From the NCBI GenBank assembly GCA_012798135.1, contig JAAZNU010000006.1, positions 1 through 64,000 of the forward strand: a stretch of 64,000 nt of DNA, written 5' to 3'. Origin of the DNA: Veillonellaceae bacterium. GTDB lineage: Bacteria; Bacillota_C; Negativicutes; UBA1444. This document shows, one piece after another, positions 34,331 to 42,787 of the stretch. A model generated the notes under the pieces. That model was given only the letters and a program-made list of their open reading frames with translations, had not been told where the DNA came from and did no database searches. Every line of letters begins with the position of its first letter. The stretch's first letter is position 1. The translations under genes and the position numbers were made by a program.

Positions 34331-34852
34331 GTGGTTCCCATTAAAGCAATTATTGTGGGGCTGGCCGCCTTGGCCAGCCGTGTCAGCGGGCTGATCGCGG
34401 GGATTTGCATCCTCGCGATCGCCCTTAGTGTTTCCTACGAAGTGGTGTTGCGCGCCTTGTTCAACTCGCCGACGGAATGGGTCAACGAAGTGTCCGTTTA
34501 TTTGGTGCTGATCAGCGCCTTTCTGGGATTTGCCCCGGCGTTGGCCGCCGGCAAACATATCAACGTCGACTTGGTCACCAGCAAACTCTCGGCGCGGACA
34601 AACCGGTTGCTCAAAATCCTGTGTTCCGTCCTCGGCTTGAGCTTCAGTCTGGTATTTCTCGTCACCAGCGCCGAAATGACTTTGAATTCCTACGAACTGG
34701 GCTTGTTGTCCACCAGCACGTTGCGTGTGCCGTTGTACATTCCGCAGCTTTCGATGCCGATCGGGTTTGCCGTGTTGACCATCCAGTTTCTGGCCAACCT
34801 GCTGGATCCCGATGCGGCCGCGGCAGTTGCCGATAAGGAGGCGCACGGATGA
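34331..34852 (+). CDS. dctQ: TRAP transporter small permease subunit (DctQ family)
   Basis: A 173-aa protein with four membrane segments and the family motif VVLRALFNSPTEWVNEVSVYLVL. GTG start, 3 bp after dctP; no strong ribosome binding site, so translation is probably coupled. Confidence 0.9.
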   Translation: MVPIKAIIVGLAALASRVSGLIAGICILAIALSVSYEVVLRALFNSPTEWVNEVSVYLVLISAFLGFAPALAAGKHINVDLVTSKLSARTNRLLKILCSVLGLSFSLVFLVTSAEMTLNSYELGLLSTSTLRVPLYIPQLSMPIGFAVLTIQFLANLLDPDAAAAVADKEAHG

Positions 34853-36129
34853 TTATCGCTTTTGTCAGCGGCCTGATCCTACTCTTGCTGATCGGTCTGC
34901 CGGTCGCCTTCAGCCTGGGCATCTCCGGCATGGCCGCTTTCTACGCCGCCATGGGTTCCAGTTCGCTGGCCCAGATTCCGATCATCGGCTACAAAGCGCT
35001 GGATGACTTTGTTCTCTCTTCCATTCCCCTCTATATTCTCCTCAGTCAGATTCTGTTAACCGGCAAGGTCGGCAACGACTTGTACGATGTGGCCAGCAAA
35101 TGGTTGCGCCATCTGCCGGCCGGTCTCGGCGTCGCCACGATCATGGCCTGCGCCGCCTTCGCGGCGATTTCCGGTTCCAGCGTGGCCACGGCCGTCACCA
35201 TCGGCATGGTGGCCATCCCGGAAATGATCTCCCGCGGATATCCGAAAGAGCTGGTTCTGGGTCTGGTCGCCGGCGGCGGTACGCTAGGCATCCTGATTCC
35301 GCCCAGCATTCCAATGATTCTGTTCGGTGCCATCACCGGCGAATCCGTCGGCGGCCTGTTCATTGCCGGAATCATTCCCGGTCTCATTCTGACCGGATTC
35401 TTCATTCTGTACGTCATCGTCTTTTGCGCCCACCGGGTTCCCGCGCAACCAGCGGCGACCTGGAGTGAACGCACGCAGGCGCTGCGCCACTCGTCCTGGG
35501 GCTTGCTGCTCCCCGTTCTGATCATCGGCGGCATCTATGTCGGCATCTTCACGCCGACCGAGGCGGCGGCGATCGGCAGCGTGTACAGCCTGTTCATCAC
35601 GTTCTTCATTTATAAAACGTTATCGCTGCGGGATATCCCGCAAATTCTCGTGGACACCGCCAAAACCAACGCTATGGTCCTGGCCATTATCGTCGGCGCG
35701 ATGCTGTACGGCTTTATCCTGACGGTGCTGCAGATTCCGCAGCAACTGACGGAAGTGGTCACCAACCTGGAAGTCAACCGCTGGGTGGTGTTCCTGGCCA
35801 TCAACATCCTGCTGCTGTTTTTAGGCTGCATTCTAGAGACCGTATCGATCATTCTCATCACCGTGCCTATCCTGTATCCGCTGATTCTGAAGCTCGGCTT
35901 CGATCCGATCTGGTTCGCGGTCATCATGGTCATCAACATGGAGCTGGCCTTGATCACGCCGCCGGTCGGCATGAATCTGTTCGTGATTCAGGGAATCACG
36001 CCCGGCACGCGAATGACGGAAATTCTGCGCGGCGTGTTGCCGTTTGCGTTGCTGATGATCGCCACTATGGCTATTCTTGCCCTGGTGCCGGAATTGGCGA
36101 CTTGGCTGCCCAAATTCCTTTTAAAGTAA
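34849..36129 (+). CDS. dctM: TRAP transporter large permease subunit (DctM family)
   Basis: A 426-aa protein of about 12 membrane segments with DctM motifs AAISGSSVATAVTIG, GTLGILIPPSIPMILFG, YVGIFTPTEAAAIGSVYSL and LITPPVGMNLFVIQGI. It is the sodium-coupled transport subunit. It overlaps dctQ by 4 bp and is the last gene of the leucine transcript. Confidence 0.94.
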   Translation: MIIAFVSGLILLLLIGLPVAFSLGISGMAAFYAAMGSSSLAQIPIIGYKALDDFVLSSIPLYILLSQILLTGKVGNDLYDVASKWLRHLPAGLGVATIMACAAFAAISGSSVATAVTIGMVAIPEMISRGYPKELVLGLVAGGGTLGILIPPSIPMILFGAITGESVGGLFIAGIIPGLILTGFFILYVIVFCAHRVPAQPAATWSERTQALRHSSWGLLLPVLIIGGIYVGIFTPTEAAAIGSVYSLFITFFIYKTLSLRDIPQILVDTAKTNAMVLAIIVGAMLYGFILTVLQIPQQLTEVVTNLEVNRWVVFLAINILLLFLGCILETVSIILITVPILYPLILKLGFDPIWFAVIMVINMELALITPPVGMNLFVIQGITPGTRMTEILRGVLPFALLMIATMAILALVPELATWLPKFLLK

Positions 36130-36174
36130 TCTGAAGTACAGAACCGTGTTGCGCCTAAACGCGCACGCATTACA

Positions 36175-36230
36175 AAGCAAGGGACTGTCTCCCAATAGGT
36201 TTGAAACCTACCGGAGACAGTCCCTTGCTT
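36175..36230. repeat. Perfect 18-bp inverted repeat with inner hairpin, terminator / dispersed hairpin element
   Basis: AAGCAAGGGACTGTCTCC (36175-36192) pairs perfectly with 36213-36230. The loop itself contains the inverted repeat TAGGTT / AACCTA. It is followed by GTTCTGTGTT, only weakly T-rich. It lies between convergent operons (dctM plus, HAD minus). The length and perfection exceed a normal terminator. Confidence 0.7.
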
Positions 36231-36262
36231 GTTCTGTGTTCAAGAAAAACTGGTTGCAACGG

Positions 36263-37063
36263 CTATTTCGCCGTATCGGCCTCCTTCAATGCTGCATAGA
36301 GGGCACCCAGCCCGCCCACCACATGGTCGGGCTTGACCGGCGCCGCCGGAATATCCGATTCCTTGGCTTCGCCGGAGAGGACCAATACTGAAGTAACGCC
36401 GGCATTGTGACCCATCACGATATCGGTATACAGCCGGTCGCCGACCATGGCCACCTGATCGCGCCGCACCGGTTTTTTGCGGAACATGGCGTCGATGATC
36501 TCCCGGTTCGGTTTGCCGATCACTTTCGGTTTGATGCCAGTCGAAGCGGAAATGAGGGCGGTCATGGCGCCGCAGTCGGGAATGTAGCCGGTTTCCGTCG
36601 GACAGTTGATGTCCGGGTGGGTGGCGATGAACGACACGCCGGCCCGAATCAGGTCGCAGGCCCGTACCAGCTTGTCGTAGGTCAGTGTCATGTCGAAGCC
36701 CAGTACCACATAATCGGGATTCTCGTCCGTCAACACGAACCCGTAGGAAGCGAATTCCGCTTCCAGATCCGGCGTACCCAGGAGATAAATTCGGGCCGCC
36801 GGCTTCAATCCCCCCAGATACAGCGCCGTCGCTTCGCCGGAGGTGAGAATCTCATCCGGCCGAGCCGACCAGCCGAGCTTGGTCAGTTTCTGGGCGTAGT
36901 AGCCAGCGTTCCGCGACGAATTGTTGGTCAGGAACAGATGATCCCGACCGGTCTCGCCGAGATAGCGCAAAAAATCGAGGGAACCGGGCAACAGCCGGCT
37001 CCCCAGATATACCGTACCATCCATGTCTAGCAGAAACAGTCGTATATCTCCCAGAGAACTCAT
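36263..37063 (-). CDS. HAD-IIA family sugar-phosphatase-like hydrolase (NagD/AraL type)
   Basis: A 266-aa protein. Motif I is LLDMDGTVYLG, motif II FLTNNSSRN, then a cap domain (about 85-190), the Lys region IGKPNREI and motif III MVGDRLYTDIVMGHNAG. Type IIA HAD enzymes hydrolyse sugar phosphates and nucleotides. It overlaps the ATPase gene upstream by 4 bp, so it is translated with a transporter. This supports a phosphorylated substrate for the transporter. Confidence 0.9.
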   Translation of the reverse strand: MSSLGDIRLFLLDMDGTVYLGSRLLPGSLDFLRYLGETGRDHLFLTNNSSRNAGYYAQKLTKLGWSARPDEILTSGEATALYLGGLKPAARIYLLGTPDLEAEFASYGFVLTDENPDYVVLGFDMTLTYDKLVRACDLIRAGVSFIATHPDINCPTETGYIPDCGAMTALISASTGIKPKVIGKPNREIIDAMFRKKPVRRDQVAMVGDRLYTDIVMGHNAGVTSVLVLSGEAKESDIPAAPVKPDHVVGGLGALYAALKEADTAK

Positions 37064-38103
37064 TTGGGAAACGCCATCACGTGGCCAAAGCTCAGGAAGA
37101 CTTCTTCGCCGTCGGCGTAGTTGTCGAAGCTCGCTCCCCGGTCAATGATCCGCAGTTCCGTATCTCCCACGGCGACCCGGCAATCGGTGGAATCGCCCAG
37201 ATACAGCTTGCTGGCAATCTTGCCGCGCAGGTTGCCGCCGGTCTTGGAGATCGAAATGTGTTCCGGCCGCACCGCGACCAGCGCCGGGCCCGTGAAGTTC
37301 ACCGACAGCGGCAACGTGCAACCGAGTTGCGGCAAGTAGACCCCGCCATCCTTCACTTCGCCGTCGAGGAAATTGACCAGGCCGATGAAATCGGCGACGG
37401 TGGAATTGGCCGGATGCTCGTAAATTTTGGTCGGCACGTCGACCTGCTGGATCACGCCCTTGTACATGACGATGATCCGGTCGGACATGGCCATTGCTTC
37501 CGCCTGGTCGTGCGTGACGTAAATGACGGTGAGGCCGAGTTTTTTCTGGAGGTCCTTGATCTCGAAGCGCATGCTTTCACGCAGCTTGGCGTCGAGGTTG
37601 GACAGCGGTTCGTCGAGCAGCAGCAAGCCCGGCGCTGCGACCAGTGCCCGCGCCAGCGCCACCCGCTGTTGCTGTCCGCCGGATAGCTGGTTCGGGAACC
37701 GGGCGGCATATTCTTCAAGGTGGACCAGCGCCAACGCCTTGCTGGTGCGTTCCTTGCGTTCCTCCATCGGCACTTTCTGGATCTTCAGCGGATAGGCCAC
37801 GTTGTCGAACACGTTCATGTGCGGCCAGACCGCGTAGGACTGGAACACCATGCCGATGTGGCGTTTTTCCGGCGGCACGAAGATGCCGTTGCCGGCCTTG
37901 CTCACGACCTGATCGCCGATGGCGATCTCGCCGTCGGTCGCTTTCTCGAAACCGGCAATCATCCGCAGCATCGTGGTCTTGCCGCAGCCCGACGGGCCCA
38001 GGATCGACACGAACTCACCGTCGCGGATCACCGCGTCGAATTTGTTCACGGCGTACACTTCGCCGAATTTTTTGGTCACGGAACTGATTCTTACCTCTGC
38101 CAC
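37060..38103 (-). CDS. ABC transporter ATPase (AfuC/FbpC-PotA type)
   Basis: A 347-aa protein. Walker [11 protein letters not shown]-loop VFQSYAVWPHM, signature [16 protein letters not shown], Walker [18 protein letters not shown] and H-loop VTHDQAEAM. The C-terminal ~110 residues form a TOBE-like domain. It powers the permease at 38123-39805, 19 bp upstream in the same operon. Confidence 0.95.
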   Translation of the reverse strand: MAEVRISSVTKKFGEVYAVNKFDAVIRDGEFVSILGPSGCGKTTMLRMIAGFEKATDGEIAIGDQVVSKAGNGIFVPPEKRHIGMVFQSYAVWPHMNVFDNVAYPLKIQKVPMEERKERTSKALALVHLEEYAARFPNQLSGGQQQRVALARALVAAPGLLLLDEPLSNLDAKLRESMRFEIKDLQKKLGLTVIYVTHDQAEAMAMSDRIIVMYKGVIQQVDVPTKIYEHPANSTVADFIGLVNFLDGEVKDGGVYLPQLGCTLPLSVNFTGPALVAVRPEHISISKTGGNLRGKIASKLYLGDSTDCRVAVGDTELRIIDRGASFDNYADGEEVFLSFGHVMAFPK

Positions 38104-38122
38104 AGTCCTGGCTCCTTTCCAA

Positions 38123-39805
38123 TCAAATGCCGATCTGTCCGCGGGAAACCTTGCGCAAGGCCAAGTTGCCCAACAGAACGATCAAGAGGATGATAACCGC
38201 CAACACCGATGCGTCCTGGGGATCGGCATAGGTCTGGAGTTCATACAGCAAGACGCCGATGGTTTTCGTCTGGGACCCGTAAAGAATGATGGAAATGGTC
38301 AATTCGTAAAACGACGGCATGAACACCAGGAACCAGCCGGCCACGATGGACGGCCGAATCAGCGGCCACATGATATCCTTCAGCGACTGCAGCCAGCTGG
38401 CGCCGGAGTTAAGCGCCGCTTCCTCCAGCGAGGAATGGACCTGACTGAGCGAAGCGGAAATCGTCCGGACCGACATCGTGAGATATTTGACGATATAGCC
38501 AATCACCAGGATCGACATCGTGGAATACAGATTCAGACCAAACGCACCGGAGAAAGTGATGATCAGCGCCAAAGCGATGACGACGCCCGGAGTGGCACCG
38601 CCAAGCGTAGCAAGGGCATCCGGGATCTTCTTGCCCTTGACGTTGGTTTTCACCAGCAGGTAGGCGATGAAAATGCCGATGATGGTTGCCGCCGTCGCCG
38701 CAATGATGGCCAGAATGAAGCTGTTCATCAGCGGTTCGGTATACTGCTGGTTTTTGAATGCATCAAACCAGCGTTCCACGGTCAGGTTGTCCAGTGTTGC
38801 CGGTCGCGACATGGATTTCATCATCGAAGTCACCAACACGGAACTGACCGGCAGGATGACCGAGATGGCGCCGTAACCCAGCACGACGGCGAACGCCGGC
38901 CATTTCCATTTGCCCATTTCGACCAGATTGGGCCGGGTGCTTTTGCCGCCGATGGTGACATATTCCTTTTTGCCCAGACCGAACATCGAAAGATATAAAA
39001 GTCCGTTGGCCGCCAGCATCAGGGACACCGCCAGGGCGGTCGCTTCCTGGATGCCCTTGGTGTCGCCCATATAGATATAGGTAACGATCCGGGTGGTCAG
39101 CACCTCGATATTGGCGGGCATACCGATGATGGACGGGGTGCCGAAGGCCGAGGCCACACCGATGAACACCAGCACGCCGCCGGCGAGGATACTCGGGTAC
39201 ATCAGGGGAATCGTCACGTTCCAGAGCGTGCGCAGCGGCGAAGCTCCCGATACCCGCGAGGCTTCCTCCAGCGTCGGGTCCATCTTCTCCATGGCCCGGG
39301 AAATTGTGATAAACGCGAATGGGGCGTAAAAAAGAGTCAGACACCAGACCATGCCGCCGATCGAATAGATATTGAACGGCGCCTCGGCCAAGTGCAGACT
39401 CTCCACCAGAAATTTGTTGACATAGCCGACCCGCGGATTCAGCAGCTGAATCCAGGCGATCGCGCCGACATAGGGCGGAATCATGTAAGTCGCCACAAAC
39501 AGGGTCCGGAAGAAATTTTTACCCGGCAGGTCCGTCCGGCCAATCAGCCAGGCCAGCGGAAAGGAAATGATGACCGCCAGGATCGTGGAGTACAGCGAAA
39601 CTCTCAACGTGTTGCTCAGGGCGTTCCAGTTGACGATGTTGCCGTAGACGGTGCGGTAATGATGTATGTCAAGAGTGCCGCCAACGATCAGACTCTTGTA
39701 GACCAAGTAAAGCATCGGCAGCACGACGAACAGGACCAGCACCGCCACTGCCGAAGAAATGACCAGCCACTTGGTGTCCCACTGGGGGAGCCACTTTCTG
39801 TCCAC
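38123..39805 (-). CDS. ABC transporter fused permease (AfuB/FbpB type)
   Basis: A 560-aa protein with about 12 membrane segments and two copies of the EAA loop (MDPTLEEASRVSGAS..LRTLWNVTIPL and VHSSLEEAALNSGASWLQS), so both halves of the channel are in one chain. I chose GTG 39805 (VDRKWLPQWD) because AGGGGG lies 6 nt upstream; longer frames would run into the hairpin at 39831. Confidence 0.92.
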   Translation of the reverse strand: MDRKWLPQWDTKWLVISSAVAVLVLFVVLPMLYLVYKSLIVGGTLDIHHYRTVYGNIVNWNALSNTLRVSLYSTILAVIISFPLAWLIGRTDLPGKNFFRTLFVATYMIPPYVGAIAWIQLLNPRVGYVNKFLVESLHLAEAPFNIYSIGGMVWCLTLFYAPFAFITISRAMEKMDPTLEEASRVSGASPLRTLWNVTIPLMYPSILAGGVLVFIGVASAFGTPSIIGMPANIEVLTTRIVTYIYMGDTKGIQEATALAVSLMLAANGLLYLSMFGLGKKEYVTIGGKSTRPNLVEMGKWKWPAFAVVLGYGAISVILPVSSVLVTSMMKSMSRPATLDNLTVERWFDAFKNQQYTEPLMNSFILAIIAATAATIIGIFIAYLLVKTNVKGKKIPDALATLGGATPGVVIALALIITFSGAFGLNLYSTMSILVIGYIVKYLTMSVRTISASLSQVHSSLEEAALNSGASWLQSLKDIMWPLIRPSIVAGWFLVFMPSFYELTISIILYGSQTKTIGVLLYELQTYADPQDASVLAVIILLIVLLGNLALRKVSRGQIGI

Positions 39806-39830
39806 AATAAACCCCCTGTATCCAGTCATA

Positions 39831-39861
39831 CAGCGGTGGGGAGTTCGCCTCCCCACCGCTG
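39831..39861. repeat. Perfect hairpin between binding-protein and permease genes
   Basis: CAGCGGTGGGGAG / CTCCCCACCGCTG, 13 bp, five-base loop, no T run. Such intercistronic hairpins protect the upstream mRNA and lower expression of the permease relative to the binding protein. Confidence 0.7.
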
Positions 39862-39886
39862 CGCTCAAAATCGGTAACTCGCTTGG

Positions 39887-40924
39887 CTATTTCTTTTCGA
39901 GAACGCGGGAACGGAATTGTTCCTTATACTTTTCGTTTTCTTTCGACAGCTTGACCCAGTCGATCTTCAACTGCGTAGGCATCAGGGTCTTCAGCGCCGG
40001 CGCGCCTTTAGGAGGCGCCACGTCGTCACGTACGGAATGCATCCAGCCTTTGACGACCATTTCCTGGCCTTCTTTCGACAGCCAGAAATCGGTCAGCGCT
40101 TTCGCGGCTTCAGGATTCTTAACGCTGCTAAAGATCGCGATCGGACTCGGGTTGATGGCTACGCCTTCCTTCGGATAGGATACCGCCACCGGTTCGCCTT
40201 TGGCCGCCATCTTCAGAATATTTTCCTCCAGAATGATGACCACGTCGTATTCGCCCTGGATCAGTTTGTTCTGCAGAGCGGTATTGCCGGATTCCACTTT
40301 GATGCCATTGGCTTTCAGCTTGTCAAAATACTCCCAGCCGAAATTCTGGGCCAACGCTCCCACGCCGACATAAGCGGTGCCGGACAGCAGCGGGTTCGCC
40401 ATGGCAATCCGGTTTTTCCATTTGGGATCGGTCAACTCTTTCCAGGTTTTCGGGGCTTCTTCCGGTTTCACTTTTTTGGTGTTGTACGCGATCACGATGT
40501 TGTTGATGCGCACGCCGGTCCAGTAGCCTTCCGTATCCTTGTTGCCGGTGATCGCTTTGCGTTCCGGCGAATCGTATTTCATCAGCAGTCCTTTGTCCTT
40601 CAGTGTCAGATAATAGGCCGGGTCAGCCACCAACAGCACATCGGCCTGGATTTTCTTGGCTTCGATCTCGCCGGCCAGTTTGGCCATGACCTGTTCGGAG
40701 CCGGCCTGGAACCAGGATATTTTCAGATTGGGGAACTTCTTGGCCAAAACCGGTTTCACCATTTCAACAATGTCCGGATAAATCGAAGTATAAATCATCA
40801 ACTCACCGGAAGGACCTTTCGCCTTCGGCTGCTCCGCCGCCGGCTTCTTGTCGCCGCCGCAGCCGGCCAGCATCGCCGTCACGGCGAACATGACCAGAAC
40901 CAGGAAAACCATTGATTTTTTCAT
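39887..40924 (-). CDS. ABC transporter substrate-binding lipoprotein (AfuA/FbpA type)
   Basis: A 345-aa protein. Lipoprotein signal MKKSMVFLVLVMFAVTAMLAGCGG. Family features: GELMIYTSIYPDIVEM, WFQAGSEQVMAKLAGEIEAKKIQADVLLVADP, and near the C-terminus KGWMHSVRDDVAPPKGAP. The last motif is shared with the proteins at 46846 and 63825. ATG 40924 follows GGAAGGGG; the longer frame to 41056 has no binding site. First gene of a complete ABC operon with a HAD phosphatase. Confidence 0.93.
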   Translation of the reverse strand: MKKSMVFLVLVMFAVTAMLAGCGGDKKPAAEQPKAKGPSGELMIYTSIYPDIVEMVKPVLAKKFPNLKISWFQAGSEQVMAKLAGEIEAKKIQADVLLVADPAYYLTLKDKGLLMKYDSPERKAITGNKDTEGYWTGVRINNIVIAYNTKKVKPEEAPKTWKELTDPKWKNRIAMANPLLSGTAYVGVGALAQNFGWEYFDKLKANGIKVESGNTALQNKLIQGEYDVVIILEENILKMAAKGEPVAVSYPKEGVAINPSPIAIFSSVKNPEAAKALTDFWLSKEGQEMVVKGWMHSVRDDVAPPKGAPALKTLMPTQLKIDWVKLSKENEKYKEQFRSRVLEKK

Positions 40925-41085
40925 CCCACTACCCCTTCCTTTCACCTTTGACGTTTTATCTCCACGGCCTGTCGTTCCCGGCCGGAAAGAAACAAAGACT
41001 GCTGTGAAGGATTGCCGGCGGTTGTTTTCAAAACGCCTCCTTAGTATTCGATTCACTGGCGGTGCATTCCTGCCGCCGGCGAAAT

Positions 41086-41748
41086 TTATTCCTGTTGCAC
41101 ATCGACCACGCCGTCAATTCCCTTCAGTCCCTCGACAATGTCCGGAATGATCCGGCGGTCGGTAACATCGACGATCACGGAAACGTAAATGTCGTTCTTG
41201 CTGATTTCATCGATCTTGATGTCGCAGATGGCAACATTTTTGGTCCCCAGATAGGAACCGATCCGGCCGATCTGGCCCGGTTTGTCGACGGAGCGAACGG
41301 CTAGCGCGACCTGCGAGGGCCCGCAGCCGTACAGACGCTCGAACCGCGGCAAATAGGTCAGAGCCAGCACCGACAGGACTGTCGTCGCCACGGCGCCGAC
41401 ATAGTACCCAGCGCCCACCGCCAGTCCCACGCCGGCCACTACCCAAAGACTGGCCGCCGTCGTCAGGCCTTTAATCGTCAGGCCTTCCTTCATGATCGTG
41501 CCGGCGCCGAGAAAACCGATACCGCTGACCACCTGCGCCGCCAGGCGGGCCGGGTCGGCGTTGGTCAACCCTTGCACACTGGCATATAATTTATAGGAAA
41601 TCAACATGATCAGACAGGATCCCAGGCTGACCAGGATATGGGTCCGCAATCCCGCCGACTTGTGGCGCTGCTGCCGCTCCATGCCGACAACGCCGCCCAG
41701 GAATGCCGCCACGCTCAGACGGATGACTTCCAGCAACTCCTCAGGCAA
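41086..41748 (-). CDS. MgtC/SapB family membrane protein
   Basis: A 220-aa protein. Four to five membrane segments carry the MgtC motifs GMERQQRHKSAGLRTHILVSLG, ARLAAQVVSGIGFLGAGTI and LKGLTTAASLWVVAGVGLAVG. A C-terminal ACT-like soluble domain (about 145-220) follows. MgtC proteins affect magnesium and phosphate homeostasis. It follows phoU by 38 bp on the same strand. Confidence 0.9.
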   Translation of the reverse strand: MPEELLEVIRLSVAAFLGGVVGMERQQRHKSAGLRTHILVSLGSCLIMLISYKLYASVQGLTNADPARLAAQVVSGIGFLGAGTIMKEGLTIKGLTTAASLWVVAGVGLAVGAGYYVGAVATTVLSVLALTYLPRFERLYGCGPSQVALAVRSVDKPGQIGRIGSYLGTKNVAICDIKIDEISKNDIYVSVIVDVTDRRIIPDIVEGLKGIDGVVDVQQE

Positions 41749-41786
41749 TGCGGCGCCTCCTTTCTGCCCGGAAATTGGCCAAATTT

Positions 41787-42461
41787 CTATTTTTTGATGT
41801 TGTCCGGGAACCGAAAGCCGGTTGCCGCGTAATAGACATATTCGGCGATATTGCCCGAGCGGTCGGCCACCCGCTCGATGTAGCGGATCGCCGTGTGAAA
41901 GTCCATGGCCAGTTCGTTGGCATACTGCTTGACCGTCGCCATCGCCAGGATGTTGCGGAACAGGTCCTTGTTCAGGCGATTCACCAGCGCATCCCGCTTC
42001 GGCACCAACAGCGCCAGGTCGGAATCGTTTTGTTCATAGGAAGCCAGCGCTTCGGTCAGCATGCTGACCGCTTCCCGGGCCATGATGTCCACCGACGGCT
42101 TCATCGATTCGATGGGGGACAGGTCCTCCTGGGCAAATTTGCGTTGCACCATCTTGGCTATATTGTTCGCATAATCGGCAATCCGCTCGATTTCGGTGGC
42201 AATTTTGAGCGTTGACACCAAAAAACGCAGATCGCCCGCCATCGGCTGTTGGGTCGCGATGCTCACGATGCAGCGATCGTCGATCTGCCGATACATTTCA
42301 TCGACTTCTTTTTCCAACGTGCGGGTCCGCGCCGCCATATCCTGATCGTTGGCGATCAGCGCCTGCGCGGCCAGTTTGACCGCCTCCACCGTCTTTTGGC
42401 CCATGTCCAGGGTCAGGCGTTTGATGCCGGCCAGCTCTTCCGAATACATTTTTCTCTCCAT
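41787..42461 (-). CDS. phoU: Phosphate-signalling accessory protein PhoU
   Basis: A 224-aa protein of two three-helix PhoU repeats. Metal-binding motifs: EVDEMYRQIDD and ATEIERIADYANNIA in the first half, HTAIRYIERVADRSGNIAEYV in the second. ATG 42461 follows AAAGGGTGG. No pstSCAB genes lie nearby, so it is stranded from its usual partners and sits next to the organophosphate-type transporters. Confidence 0.93.
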   Translation of the reverse strand: MERKMYSEELAGIKRLTLDMGQKTVEAVKLAAQALIANDQDMAARTRTLEKEVDEMYRQIDDRCIVSIATQQPMAGDLRFLVSTLKIATEIERIADYANNIAKMVQRKFAQEDLSPIESMKPSVDIMAREAVSMLTEALASYEQNDSDLALLVPKRDALVNRLNKDLFRNILAMATVKQYANELAMDFHTAIRYIERVADRSGNIAEYVYYAATGFRFPDNIKK

Positions 42462-42666
42462 CACTGCCACCCTTTCTCTCTCTATACTATCCCGGCGCAA
42501 CAGCGAGAAATATAAAACCCCGGACGGGCGACAGCAAACACGCCAACATGCCGGGAATTTCTCTGAAACTCTCTTCCCAAAATTTAGCTCGGAATAGGTT
42601 GCATATCTAAATATTTAAAATTATTATAACTTGGATTGCCGACAGCGTCAATTCCGGCTTTTTCGA
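42462..42666. other. Intergenic region between divergent phoU and ABC operon
   Basis: No gene seen. It is AT-rich around 42600-42640. No clear minus-strand promoter for phoU was found. Confidence 0.5.
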
Positions 42667-42696
42667 TTGACTGGCCGCCGCTAGCGGCGCTATACT
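42667..42696 (+). promoter_or_regulatory. Promoter of the second ABC operon with palindromic spacer
   Basis: TTGACT (42667-42672) and TATACT (42691-42696), 18-bp spacer. The spacer contains the perfect 12-bp palindrome GCCGCTAGCGGC, a likely repressor site. Confidence 0.7.
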
Positions 42697-42732
42697 ATTA
42701 GCGGATATAGGGTAAGCGGTATCTTGTTCCGC

Positions 42733-42763
42733 TGTTGCATGATTTTCGCAATCATGCACAACA
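42733..42763 (+). promoter_or_regulatory. Inverted repeat in the leader of the second ABC operon
   Basis: GCATGATT / AATCATGC with a five-base loop, flanked by TGTT / AACA. It lies between promoter and start codon, so it is an RNA hairpin or an operator. Confidence 0.5.
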
Positions 42764-42787
42764 AAATTCGGGGAGGATGGTCTGAAA

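Noticed and set aside
29617..34846. Long minus-strand frames opposite leuC, lyase and dctP
   Set aside because: They are shadows caused by high GC at third positions; the plus-strand genes have full family motifs and ribosome binding sites.
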